34,067 nt of DNA. It comes from Anaerophilus nitritigenes (GTDB lineage: Bacteria; Bacillota; Clostridia; Peptostreptococcales; Thermotaleaceae). A model generated the notes under the pieces. It saw nothing but the letters and a program-made list of their open reading frames with translations, did not search any database and had not been told where the DNA came from. Both the position numbers and the translations under genes were made by a program. Positions 15,524 through 24,236 of this stretch are shown in pieces. Every line of letters starts with the position of its first letter. Within the stretch, counting starts at the first letter, position 1. The stretch covers positions 1 through 34,067 of the forward strand of contig NZ_RYYS01000056.1 in assembly GCF_004138215.1 (NCBI RefSeq), written 5' to 3'.

Positions 15524-16555
15524 CTATCTACTCTTTAACCTCTTTAACCTCTTTAACCTCTTTATTTCCTTTTCAATTCCAATCAATATGCTATCTAGGC
15601 AATTATTGTAATACCAATCACTCATAGTATCTTCAAAGTCTTCTACAGTTTTAAAATGAAAGTTTTCATTATTTTTGTATTTCTCAAACTCAGTTATATA
15701 ATCATATTTTTTCACATATTCATTTATCTGTTCTTTAGTCATGTACCATGTTTTTCTATTCGTAAGCCATGCATAATATAGATCATCTGCTAACCAATAT
15801 AAATATTTAGTAAAAAATCCTTTTGTTCTATTCAATCCACTAATTTTTTCTAATTTTCGTAATAAATATTCTATACCTCCGTTAATTTCTCTTTCTGTAA
15901 AATCTGCATCTTTAAACAATTCTTTTATTTTAGATATAGCAGTATCATATATTAATTCTATATCTCGATCTGCAATTTCTAACCATTCAGGTAATTTTTC
16001 TATTTCATGTTCTATATCCTTTTCTTCATCTTCTTCCGTTTCTAATTCTATAATCCCATCATTTATAAAATCTAATGCATATTTATATTTATATCCTTCA
16101 TCTATAGTTATATATAACATAGAATTATCAACATTATATGTAATTTCTTCTATCGTACAAATTGAAATTGGATCAATATCCCATGTTAAACCATAAATTT
16201 CTCCATCAATTACAAACATATTTTTAACTTTATTTTCTTTTAATAAATCTATTATAAATTTTTCATTTACAGATGCTTCATGAGTATGATATTCTCCATT
16301 TTCTAGTACATATAATACAGTTTCCACATATTTAGTTACATCTAAAACATCTTTAACAAAATTTAATCCGATTTGTTTATAATCATAATCATTTTCATAA
16401 ATATATACTGTGAAACCTCTCTTTGTATCATATCCTAAATTTAAATATGCAATTTCTACTTTATAAAATTTTTCCTCTAGCTCACTTTGTAACCAATTAC
16501 CCATTTTCTTTTGCAATCTGTCCATCGTTTCCACACTTATAATTTTTTTCATCAT
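15524..16555 (-). CDS. Large acidic protein of unknown function
   Basis: 343 residues with GGGAGG before the first ATG. I do not recognise it. The N-terminal half is beta-rich (around GFTVYIYENDYDYKQIGLNF); an acidic linker lies near 175; the C-terminal half is helical and rich in Trp/Tyr (YLYWLADDLYYAWLTNRKTW). The last residues are a basic RLK repeat encoded by a 9-bp tandem repeat. No signal or membrane helix. It is transcribed as its own unit, between a terminator downstream and inverted repeats upstream (16600-16740). Confidence 0.7.
   Translation of the reverse strand: MMKKIISVETMDRLQKKMGNWLQSELEEKFYKVEIAYLNLGYDTKRGFTVYIYENDYDYKQIGLNFVKDVLDVTKYVETVLYVLENGEYHTHEASVNEKFIIDLLKENKVKNMFVIDGEIYGLTWDIDPISICTIEEITYNVDNSMLYITIDEGYKYKYALDFINDGIIELETEEDEEKDIEHEIEKLPEWLEIADRDIELIYDTAISKIKELFKDADFTEREINGGIEYLLRKLEKISGLNRTKGFFTKYLYWLADDLYYAWLTNRKTWYMTKEQINEYVKKYDYITEFEKYKNNENFHFKTVEDFEDTMSDWYYNNCLDSILIGIEKEIKRLKRLKRLKSR
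15531..15564. repeat. 9-bp tandem repeat (CTCTTTAAC, ~3.7 copies)
   Basis: The unit CTCTTTAAC repeats head to tail and encodes the C-terminal RLKRLKRLK of the 343-aa protein on the minus strand. The period is a multiple of three, so copy-number change alters only the tail length. Confidence 0.9.
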
Positions 16556-16733
16556 AATACATCCTCCCTCAAATTTTTTAAATTTAATAGTAACCTAAAA
16601 AGCTACTATAAAGAAGAGACTATAATTGTTCTAATCTCTTCTCCTATTTAAAGTGGAGGGGGATGATTAGAATAGATATAATCTACTCTTTACAATAGCT
16701 TTATATAAATATGAGTAGAATAGCCGACATATC

Positions 16734-16928
16734 CTACTCACCTGATAAAAATTTTTCTATCTTATCTAAATTATCTTTTGTCAAATTTCTCTTATCTGCT
16801 AAGAACATGCTTATGGAAGTTTGCGAAATTCCCACATTCTTACTTACAAAACCTTGCTTAATTCCATTTTTCAATAAATGTTCTTTTAGCCGTTCCCTCA
16901 AACTATCATTAATTTCATCAAGATTCAT
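16734..16928 (-). CDS. Small XRE-type helix-turn-helix regulator
   Basis: 64 residues from ATG 16928, eight nt after AAGGGG; an in-frame GTG at 16937 lies within that site. LKNGIKQGFVSKNVGISQTS then ISMFLADKRNLTKDNLDKIEKFL is a compact Cro/C1-type HTH. It lies 3' to the polymerase gene and is separated from it by a plus-strand promoter and RNA-like element, so it may control copy number or polymerase expression; this is inference. Confidence 0.8.
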   Translation of the reverse strand: MNLDEINDSLRERLKEHLLKNGIKQGFVSKNVGISQTSISMFLADKRNLTKDNLDKIEKFLSGE

Positions 16929-16975
16929 TTTTCTCACCCCTTTTTTAATTCTTTTTTAAAATTTATTTTTATGTA

Positions 16976-17004
16976 TTGACTTTATTTTGTATTAGTTATA
17001 TAAT
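16976..17004 (+). promoter_or_regulatory. Near-consensus sigma-70-type promoter on the plus strand
   Basis: TTGACT (16976-16981), a 17-bp spacer and TATAAT (16999-17004). It points rightward, against the direction of all neighbouring genes, toward a small folded RNA and the 3' end of the polymerase gene. Confidence 0.7.
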
Positions 17005-17010
17005 AAAATT

Positions 17011-17125
17011 GGAAAAATATTTTCAAAATTTCAAGTTATATCCTTCCACAGTGTAATAAGTGAAAAAACTCCTTTAAATGTTGATATTTCAACGTTTATA
17101 TCACTTTAAGTATACTTATTTTTTC
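17011..17125 (+). ncRNA. Putative small antisense-oriented RNA
   Basis: Downstream of the plus-strand promoter lies a hairpin of 10 bp, TAAATGTTGA / TCAACGTTTA (17075-17098), enclosed by AAGTGA / TCACTT (17058-17063, 17101-17106). A short stem and TTTTTT (17119-17124) follow. The T79-G94 pair is a wobble only if the plus strand is the RNA, which supports this orientation. AATAAGT (17056-17062) can alternatively pair with ACTTATT (17114-17120), giving two exclusive folds. It could be a copy-number RNA for the adjacent replication module. The rest of 16938-17273 shows nothing else. Confidence 0.5.
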
Positions 17126-17273
17126 GTAATTATAAACTAGAAACATCATTTATTATAATAAAAAACAAGGATAATTTTACAAATTATGTTTTTCTAAATG
17201 TGGAATTTCGCTTTTTTAAATACTTCAGCTGATAATTACAACTATCTCTGATGAACTTATATTAAATATCAAT

Positions 17274-20200
17274 TTATTCATTTACAACTCTTTTTCTTTC
17301 CCTATCTTGTTCCTTTCTAACTTCTTTTTTACATTTATCTGAACAATATTTTTGCCTATTATGTTCCTTTTTAAATTCTTTTTTACATTTTGGACATATA
17401 GCATATCCTTTTCTAACTCTATTCATTTTTTTAGGTTTTATATTTTTCTTTAAATTACTTAATATAATATCTCCAAACACATTAAATAAGAATCCTTTCT
17501 TTCCGTTTTTATTGCTTTTATAAATATGTTTAATTATAATATCTACACATTCAACAACATCCAACTCTCTTGATTCACAGAAAGATTCAAAATCTAAATA
17601 TAGAGAATCGTATACAATAGTACATATACTTTCTTTACTTACATCTTCATCATCTTTGTAGTTATTAACATACATGAAATACTTTTGCATCTCTTTGTTC
17701 AATTCTTTATATTTTTCTATTACTTCTTTTGCTGTATCTGTTGTTATATCAACATGAATATTATTCATCAATCTGTTTTTATTAAATTTCCCTACGCAGC
17801 TAAAATCAAAATCTCCTTGTTTGATACTTTCAATTTTCTTTGTGATAGTATTTACTGTACTATCATTAATTTCTTCAACTTCTGTGATATCTTTATCTTT
17901 CACATATCTAAAGAAATAAGGTAATTTATACTTATCTACATTACATAATTGTTTTTTCATTTTGTCTGATACCTCAACCATTTCAAGTGTTTTACTAGCA
18001 TCAATTGAAAAATTACAACTACAACATAGTGATTTAGCTATATTTAATCTTTCTTCTTTTTCTTCTTTTGAAAAAGGTTTCACATTACCATCTTTATCAT
18101 AATTTTTTCTATTCCACAATTTCGTCAACTTATTGCTATATTCCCCTATATTGCCATATTGAAAAGCTGATGTAAGCGAATTATATATATTTTCACTATT
18201 TATAGTAGTAGCTGGAGCTTTACCCATTTCATAAAACAAAGGAGCTGTACCTTTCATATTGTTTTCAGCTTGTAAAATTATATCTGAATCTGAAATAACA
18301 AGTGCAGAATCGCCGTCTACATCATTCATTATAATTTTACTTATCATATCATGGCATGAGGTATAAACCCCATCGGTTATAAACCACTGATCCATTTTTT
18401 TACTTGTTACATTATTTCTAACACAATGTTCTTTATATAATGCAGGACTCCGATTAACAAGTAATTTAGAATATTTTTCTGTATCAAATAAATTACAATA
18501 TACTTGACCATCTTCTAATAATCCTGTAACCTTATCTTTTCCTTTAAATACAAATTGAAGCCATGCAAACACATCTGGAACTAAATAAGTGTAATGTGCC
18601 TTATCAAGTTTGAATTTACCCTCTGAACTATCTTTTTTTATTTTACTAATACAATCACTTAATTGATCTTGTATATGATAATCTTGCAATAATTCAGGAT
18701 ATATCATTAAACTGTCTTGTAAATAATTTCTTGATTTATTTTCCTTAGTTGCTCCAAGTAATTTCAACATTGTTTCTTTATCTGTATAGGCTTTAGTTAC
18801 TAATTTATCTACTTTCTTTGTAAATCTATTGATAACTTTCGGATTACATTCTTCAAGTGTTTGCCACATTTGATAATTAAATGAACTTTTTTTAAATTCA
18901 TCAGCTTCCATATTGCAAATATTTGCTTGACAGTTATATTTTTTAAATTTATCTTTATAATCTTCCCAGCTAGAATAATATTTCCACATTTTTAATTGAG
19001 ATTTACCGAATACAATTTTGATATTATCTTCTTTTAAATCCCACTCTTTCCCCCAAATATCTTTAACTTTATAATCCCCATCATTATATTGATCACACCA
19101 AGAAATAAAGTCCACAGGGGTTAATAATCCTTTCATCCAATTTAATCTGAATTGGAAATTTTTCTTTGATAATGAAGGTAATATCCACCCTGCTCCATCT
19201 GAATGTTCAATAGTTATATCCTTTTCACATCTTTCAGCTTCATCTGATAGCAACCAGTATTCTTCCTTTGTGGTTTTATATTTACCATTTTCATCTTTTA
19301 TTTTTTTACTATTTTCATCTTTAATATGTACATCTCTTGATTCTCTTGTTTTTTTAATGTAATCAACTGTCCTATTTTTTAAAATAGTAGCAAAATCATC
19401 AATCACAATACATTCATCAATATTGAATTTTTTTCCAAGTACATCTTCCCATTTATTTGATGCTGTACTAACCAAGCTAAGATAACTTAAGAATTTGTTA
19501 ATATTGCACCCTCGTTCAGCTGATTTATTAATATCTTCTATAGTCAATCCACACATTAACCTCATTTGAAATTGATTCCAAATATTTTCTTTTATCATAA
19601 CTAATTTTCTTTTTTTAATTTGATTAGCAGATGAACTAAAATATCTATATTTTTCATTTTTATATACAAATCCATTATCAATTAAAGATTTCATTACTGG
19701 ATAATGATAAGCTCTAACTATTATTAAATCCTCACTCAATTCATTTGATTCAAGTCCTAATATTCTTGTTAAATCAGATTCAAAAATTGAAACAATTCCA
19801 TATTTATTTACTTTATTCAATTGTCTTGTTTCTTTGTTTTGTCTGATTAGTTTTTTAAATTCTATTTCTAACTTTTTGATTTGAGCCTTATATCCTATAT
19901 CTACTTTTTTAATTCCACTCTTCCCTTTTTTAGTTATATACTTTTCTGTTTCATATTTAATATAATTATCATCAATTTCATTCATAAGATTTTTAAAAGA
20001 TTTATCTTTTAAAAGTTGTTTGTTATCTTTCATCAATCTATTTACATACTTCCTTATATACTTTTTATTCTTATTTTCTGTAAGCTGTATAATATAATCT
20101 TCAATAGATTCAAAATGATATTTATTTTCTTTGAAAATTTCTACAATAAATTTACCATTTCTTTCAATTGATTTATACCGAGTCGGCTTTCTCTTATATA

Positions 20201-20510
20201 CCTTCTCTATTGTATTTTTATTTTTAATTTTTAATAAAAATGTAGATAATTGAATGTCTTCAACCAATTCTTTTTTATTAGATTCCTCATTATATCTATA
20301 CACTTCTATACCCTTATCAGCATCTTGAAAAGTAATCTTTCTATCATTAATATCATCTATAAGTTTTATCAAGGTAAATTCCTTTAATTGTTTTATATAA
20401 CCCTTTAACCCCTTAATTTTAGTCATAATTTCATTTTCATCTTTATTTAAAAAACTATTCGTATCTACACTATAAATTTTCACTTGATTTTTTAACATGG
20501 TATACAACAT
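17274..20510 (-). CDS. Two-barrel RNA polymerase-like protein (YonO / eukaryotic RdRP superfamily)
   Basis: 1,078 residues. The metal-binding signature of double-psi-barrel polymerases is present as MNDVDGDSALVISD, with Asp730, Asp732 and Asp734. About 290 residues earlier come EHSDGAGWI (Asp438) and FQFRLNWMKGLLTPVDF with Lys460, matching the SDGxG and mKG elements of QDE-1/RDR-type RdRPs. The C-terminus adds a CPKC...CSDKC zinc finger (~1039-1060) and a basic tail. The SPbeta relative YonO is a single-chain DNA-dependent RNA polymerase. Here it may make primers, transcripts or replication RNA. It follows ParM, ParR and helicase genes; a 272-bp gap rich in dyads precedes it. The start is ambiguous (ATG 20510 lies almost on AAGGGGG; TTG 20507 and ATG 20498 are alternatives). 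Confidence 0.82.
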   Translation of the reverse strand: MLYTMLKNQVKIYSVDTNSFLNKDENEIMTKIKGLKGYIKQLKEFTLIKLIDDINDRKITFQDADKGIEVYRYNEESNKKELVEDIQLSTFLLKIKNKNTIEKVYKRKPTRYKSIERNGKFIVEIFKENKYHFESIEDYIIQLTENKNKKYIRKYVNRLMKDNKQLLKDKSFKNLMNEIDDNYIKYETEKYITKKGKSGIKKVDIGYKAQIKKLEIEFKKLIRQNKETRQLNKVNKYGIVSIFESDLTRILGLESNELSEDLIIVRAYHYPVMKSLIDNGFVYKNEKYRYFSSSANQIKKRKLVMIKENIWNQFQMRLMCGLTIEDINKSAERGCNINKFLSYLSLVSTASNKWEDVLGKKFNIDECIVIDDFATILKNRTVDYIKKTRESRDVHIKDENSKKIKDENGKYKTTKEEYWLLSDEAERCEKDITIEHSDGAGWILPSLSKKNFQFRLNWMKGLLTPVDFISWCDQYNDGDYKVKDIWGKEWDLKEDNIKIVFGKSQLKMWKYYSSWEDYKDKFKKYNCQANICNMEADEFKKSSFNYQMWQTLEECNPKVINRFTKKVDKLVTKAYTDKETMLKLLGATKENKSRNYLQDSLMIYPELLQDYHIQDQLSDCISKIKKDSSEGKFKLDKAHYTYLVPDVFAWLQFVFKGKDKVTGLLEDGQVYCNLFDTEKYSKLLVNRSPALYKEHCVRNNVTSKKMDQWFITDGVYTSCHDMISKIIMNDVDGDSALVISDSDIILQAENNMKGTAPLFYEMGKAPATTINSENIYNSLTSAFQYGNIGEYSNKLTKLWNRKNYDKDGNVKPFSKEEKEERLNIAKSLCCSCNFSIDASKTLEMVEVSDKMKKQLCNVDKYKLPYFFRYVKDKDITEVEEINDSTVNTITKKIESIKQGDFDFSCVGKFNKNRLMNNIHVDITTDTAKEVIEKYKELNKEMQKYFMYVNNYKDDEDVSKESICTIVYDSLYLDFESFCESRELDVVECVDIIIKHIYKSNKNGKKGFLFNVFGDIILSNLKKNIKPKKMNRVRKGYAICPKCKKEFKKEHNRQKYCSDKCKKEVRKEQDRERKRVVNE

Positions 20511-20563
20511 TCCCCCTTAATCACTTTTTCAAACAACCAAAAAACCAAAAGATAAGTTCAAAA

Positions 20564-20655
20564 CCGTTCTTTTTTATCCACCATCCTTTTATATTTTCAT
20601 TCCGCTTTGCTCCATGAAAAATATAAAAGCCTAGCCGAAAAAAGAACCAAAAACG
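20564..20655. repeat. Long imperfect hairpin in the helicase-polymerase gap
   Basis: GTTCTTTTTT (20566-20575) pairs with AAAAAAGAAC (20638-20647), and inside it CTTTTATATTTTCAT (20586-20600) pairs with ATGAAAAATATAAAAG (20614-20629) with one bulged A; the loop is 13 nt. No gene fits here. It could be an origin structure, a single-strand initiation site or an RNA leader of the polymerase gene. Confidence 0.65.
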
Positions 20656-20719
20656 GCTTGCATATTATTTTTTTCGCTTCGCCATTTACAATCATCGTTA
20701 AAGTTGATATAATTAATAT

Positions 20720-20777
20720 TTGGCAATTTTTTGGGTGTGAACCTCTTTAAAGAACATCACATCCAATTTCTTGCCAA
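20720..20777. repeat. 58-bp concentric dyad just downstream of the helicase gene
   Basis: Three nested symmetries share one centre (20748.5): TTGGCAA/TTGCCAA (20720-20726, 20771-20777), TTGGGTGTGA/TCACATCCAA (20731-20740, 20757-20766, one mismatch) and the palindrome TCTTTAAAGA (20744-20753). No T-run follows on either strand, so it is not a standard terminator. A cruciform-forming origin, a protein site or a leader RNA are the options. Confidence 0.7.
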
Positions 20778-20782
20778 TCCAA

Positions 20783-22306
20783 TCATGAAAATACTAATTT
20801 ATAGATCATCCAATATTTTTTACCACGATATGGATTCTCTGTTCCATCTTCCAATTTTCTAGTCCAATCAATATTTTTATCGTTATTATCAATAATAAAA
20901 GGAATTCGTTCTTCTTTAAAACAACTATTCAAAGCCTCTGCACTTTTTAATAATTTTCCATTACGTTTGATATTAGCAGTTTTAGCTAATTCATGTTGAT
21001 CATTCTTATATAATTTCTTACCAATGGCATTATTCAAATATTCTTCTAATGTTTTTTTCTTATAATCTTCATCAATTAGTCTATAATTAAAATAACCTTC
21101 ATCATCAATGAATCCTAATAAATTAGCTAAATATTTACAATATCCATATTGCTTATAAGCTAACATCGTATCAATAGTAGCACCATCAACAAGACATTTA
21201 AAATACATTAATTCATTTACTTTATGTGTACTTTTATCATCTTCTTCTACAGTATCCGAATAAACTATATTATTGTAATCATTTTGTCGTGGATATTGTT
21301 CTATATATTCTTTAACTGTATGAGTTTTAAGATATTTAGCCTTGTCAATTTTAGTATTCAGTTGACGCTTCATTCCTCCTAATTGTTTATTTGTAATTGT
21401 TTTAATATATAAATATATTTTGTCATTTTCACTTTGTATTCTCTTTCTACCTATACATTGAATCAATACACCGAGATCCTTAACATCACAAACAATGTGC
21501 TTTACTTCTTCATCATTTATATTAACACCAGCATCCATACAAGTAGTAGTTATGAGTATTAATTTATCAAATCGTTCATTTTTAAGCATATTATCAATTT
21601 TTTCTACATCTACATATTTATAATGCTTATCCGATTTTCCACAATTAAACAAACAATATTTCTTATATTTTTTATATAGGTTATATGCTTTTGTTGCTGA
21701 TTGTATAAAAAATATGCTTTTATCACCTTTCCGTATGGCTTCCTCTATAAACTTTTCTAATGTTTCATCCTTATTAAAAAAAGTTAAATTCTTAATAAAA
21801 TCAAATTTAATTGGTAATTCATAATCTATCGTTTTTATTTTTTTAATTTCATTTATATAACCCTTCATGTAATCACCAGTAGCACTCATAAAAATCTTAA
21901 CTTTATCATCTTGTGTAAGTATTAAATTCAATGATATATCAGTAGTTTTGTTGTAAGCTGCATCGCTCATAAAATAATGAAATTCATCACAAACTATATA
22001 TTTATATTCAGAAAAATCGAAAATTTTCTTTTGATTATTATATAGACTTTCTAATTTTTGATATGTTCTTATATCTATTACATCTGTTTTTTTATCTTTT
22101 ATTATTTCATCCTTAAACTGATCCACACAATTAACTCGATGTATTAAGAATAATATTTTTTCATTATTTTCTTTTGCTATTAAATATAATATATTTTTTA
22201 CCCAATAACTCTTTCCCACTCCTGTACCTGCTTTTATAGTGATAACATCACCATCTGCAAAATTTCTAGCTGTATCTGTTGTAATTAGTTCACTTACTCT
22301 TTTCAA
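20783..22306 (-). CDS. Superfamily 2 helicase
   Basis: 507 residues. Motif I IKAGTGVGKSYW (Lys32), motif II DEFH (107-110), motif III SAT (141-143), a motif V-like TTTCMDAGVN near 253-262 and motif VI QCIGRKR (283-289) define two RecA lobes. The ~210-residue C-terminal part is helical and unrecognised. It should couple ATP hydrolysis to nucleic-acid unwinding. The start appears to be TTG at 22306, eight nt after AAGGGGG; the ATG inside that site opens a 7-codon overlapping frame. It is encoded just after the ParR-like gene and before the two-barrel polymerase, so a joint role in replication is likely. Confidence 0.88.
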   Translation of the reverse strand: MKRVSELITTDTARNFADGDVITIKAGTGVGKSYWVKNILYLIAKENNEKILFLIHRVNCVDQFKDEIIKDKKTDVIDIRTYQKLESLYNNQKKIFDFSEYKYIVCDEFHYFMSDAAYNKTTDISLNLILTQDDKVKIFMSATGDYMKGYINEIKKIKTIDYELPIKFDFIKNLTFFNKDETLEKFIEEAIRKGDKSIFFIQSATKAYNLYKKYKKYCLFNCGKSDKHYKYVDVEKIDNMLKNERFDKLILITTTCMDAGVNINDEEVKHIVCDVKDLGVLIQCIGRKRIQSENDKIYLYIKTITNKQLGGMKRQLNTKIDKAKYLKTHTVKEYIEQYPRQNDYNNIVYSDTVEEDDKSTHKVNELMYFKCLVDGATIDTMLAYKQYGYCKYLANLLGFIDDEGYFNYRLIDEDYKKKTLEEYLNNAIGKKLYKNDQHELAKTANIKRNGKLLKSAEALNSCFKEERIPFIIDNNDKNIDWTRKLEDGTENPYRGKKYWMIYKLVFS

Positions 22307-22328
22307 TAAACATCCCCCTTAAACGCTC

Positions 22329-22790
22329 TTATAGAAATTGCTTTAATGTTTTTAGTTTCTTTTTCTTTAACTCATCTTTACTGTCATTGTCTACTTTTAC
22401 TTCTACTATCTCATCTGAAAATTTAGATAAATCTATTGTAAAATCATCAGTATTCTTTTGTACCTCATTATCCCCTTTTGTATCAGTGGCTACCTTTTTA
22501 TCATCAATTACCTTTTCAATCTCTTGGATATTACCTGCACCCTTTTGTACCTTTTTATTACTTAACTTTTTAGTATTATTTTTCATCTTATTATCACCTT
22601 TAGATACTATTTGCACCTTTTCGATACTATTAGTATCATTTTGTAACGATTGGATATTATTAGTTGCTAGTCGGTATATAGCTTCTTTTATAGCATCTTT
22701 CTCTGAATATGATTGAGAAAGATAGGCTTCTATTATCCTATCCTTCTCTTTATTATCATTTAATGTTATATAGATTCTTCTACTTGCCAT
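22329..22790 (-). CDS. ParR-like ribbon-helix-helix centromere-binding protein
   Basis: 153 residues. The N-terminal ~45 residues (RRIYITLNDNKEKDRIIEAY, then DAIKEAIYRLA) have the strand-helix-helix pattern of RHH proteins. The remainder is charged, probably disordered, and ends in a basic helix (DELKKKKLKTLKQFL) that could contact the ParM filament, as ParR tails do. The ATG directly abuts the stop codon of the actin-like gene, the usual parM-parR order. It should bind parC and cap filaments. Confidence 0.72.
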   Translation of the reverse strand: MASRRIYITLNDNKEKDRIIEAYLSQSYSEKDAIKEAIYRLATNNIQSLQNDTNSIEKVQIVSKGDNKMKNNTKKLSNKKVQKGAGNIQEIEKVIDDKKVATDTKGDNEVQKNTDDFTIDLSKFSDEIVEVKVDNDSKDELKKKKLKTLKQFL

Positions 22791-23693
22791 CTATGCCACA
22801 CTCCATGCAAGTTTACTTGCTTCATATGCTCCATATACATTTGAATTTAAAGCATCTTCATGAATTTTGTAACTAATAATTGAAGAAGGAAGTTTATTGA
22901 TACACTCATCTAACATCAATGAAGTTCCACCAGTAAATATATTATGATATGTCTTAATGTTCACATAAGGCTTGATATAGTTTAGAATATCATTAAAAAA
23001 CTCACCATACTGTTTCTGTGTTACTTTAATTGTTCCGTTCTTTATTAGTCTTGGAATATCTTCCTCTTTGTAGTCTTCACCTTTTGCTTGTTCTAAAACT
23101 CTTAACTTATTATAGAAGTCAAAAGCTCCAAATTTTACGGTTTGTAATAGTTGAATCTCTTGATCTACCATACAACAAATATTGATAGTCCTAGAACCTA
23201 AATCTAATATACATACATCTTTTTCTTGTTCTTCCTCATTTAAACTATAGAATGAAGCAAATCCTTCTGGTAATACCATCATTTCATTAATTTTAACGAT
23301 CTTATCTATCCCATTGAATTTAAATGAAAACTCATTTCCTTTTAAATTGTCAATCATTTTTTGTTTATTGTCCATTTGTAAAGAAGGCAAAAGTAAAGTC
23401 AGATTTGTTTCAATAACATCTTCTCCTTCATTAGCTTTACATATTGCATATATCAATTGAGCCATATAGTCCCTTTCACATTTGTTAAATTCTCTACTCA
23501 GCTCTCCTATACCGATATATGTAATTCTTCCATCAATTTCTACTCTTTGCAAACCCTCTTGATAAGCCTGATAATCTGTGCTGATTCTACTACTGAAGTT
23601 CTCTTTATTTTCTCCATGTTGTCCAATATATTTGATATTCATATTTCCTAAATCTACAACTGTGATTTTCATTTCATTTTTAATATTTTCCAT
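22791..23693 (-). CDS. ParM/Alp-like actin ATPase for plasmid segregation
   Basis: 300 residues with actin-fold nucleotide motifs: phosphate-1 VVDLGNMNIKYIG (Asp14), phosphate-2 VCILDLGSRTI (Asp164), and adenosine motif IFTGGTSLM (254-260). Length and the absence of actin insertions suit ParM/StbA-type plasmid proteins. It polymerises to push sister plasmids apart, together with the RHH protein encoded immediately downstream. The upstream gap holds strong dyads that may be parC. The presence of a segregation system implies an extrachromosomal phase for this element. Confidence 0.85.
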   Translation of the reverse strand: MENIKNEMKITVVDLGNMNIKYIGQHGENKENFSSRISTDYQAYQEGLQRVEIDGRITYIGIGELSREFNKCERDYMAQLIYAICKANEGEDVIETNLTLLLPSLQMDNKQKMIDNLKGNEFSFKFNGIDKIVKINEMMVLPEGFASFYSLNEEEQEKDVCILDLGSRTINICCMVDQEIQLLQTVKFGAFDFYNKLRVLEQAKGEDYKEEDIPRLIKNGTIKVTQKQYGEFFNDILNYIKPYVNIKTYHNIFTGGTSLMLDECINKLPSSIISYKIHEDALNSNVYGAYEASKLAWSVA

Positions 23694-23734
23694 CTATAAA
23701 TTCCCCCATTATCTTTTTATTTTTTTTGAATCTG

Positions 23735-23875
23735 TTGTATTCTCCGATTTTATAGTCTATACTATCTATAAATACATATTTTTAAGGGTACTAAGTGAGT
23801 GGTGAGAGACTCACCTAGTACAAGTACAATACATATTTTAGTGCAAAGGGCTTATGTAGATATAAGTCCTTTTTT
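23735..23875. promoter_or_regulatory. Candidate parC / leader region upstream of parM, with dyad and plus-strand terminator
   Basis: A 34-bp dyad, GTACTAAGTGAGT / ACTCACCTAGTAC with one mismatch (23788-23821), is flanked by two ATACATATTTT repeats (23771 and 23829 regions). A plus-strand terminator hairpin AGGGCTTAT / ATAAGTCCT plus TTTTTT lies at 23847-23875. A weak plus-strand promoter, TTGTAT-17-TATACT (23735-23763), could feed it. This may be the centromere, a parM operator or a small RNA. Confidence 0.5.
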
Positions 23876-23877
23876 CA

Positions 23878-24234
23878 TTAAAAATCCACTTTTGAAACAC
23901 ATGGTGGTATTTTACTCCAATCAAATTTTTCTTTAACCTCAAGATTGATAATTTCACTTCTTCTTAAAACAATTCTGTCATTAATTTCTTCGGTTAAATC
24001 TCCAGTCTCCCAATCAGAATCAAAAAGTATAAATGTGAATGTTTCTGTGCCTTCTTCATGATTTACTTTATGAAAGGTAAAACTTCTATTCTTTTTTTGC
24101 TGTCCTTGCCTATAAATAACTCTATAATCATATTTTTCATTATTGCATTCTAAATTTTTTAATTGGTCAATTGTTTCAACCCAATCTTTATCATTCATTA
24201 AAGCTAATATCTTTTCTCCTTCTTTGTAATCCAT
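23878..24234 (-). CDS. Small unknown protein
   Basis: 118 residues, AGGAGGAAATG upstream, 2 bp after the stop of the 358-aa gene (coupled pair). Not recognised. It is acidic and beta-rich (YRVIYRQGQQKKNRSFTFHKV, then TFTFILFDSDWETGDL). It ends just before the parM upstream region. Confidence 0.6.
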   Translation of the reverse strand: MDYKEGEKILALMNDKDWVETIDQLKNLECNNEKYDYRVIYRQGQQKKNRSFTFHKVNHEEGTETFTFILFDSDWETGDLTEEINDRIVLRRSEIINLEVKEKFDWSKIPPCVSKVDF

Positions 24235-24236
24235 AT

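Noticed and set aside
20720-20777. Terminator of the helicase gene
   Set aside because: The dyad is strong, but no T-run follows it on either strand.
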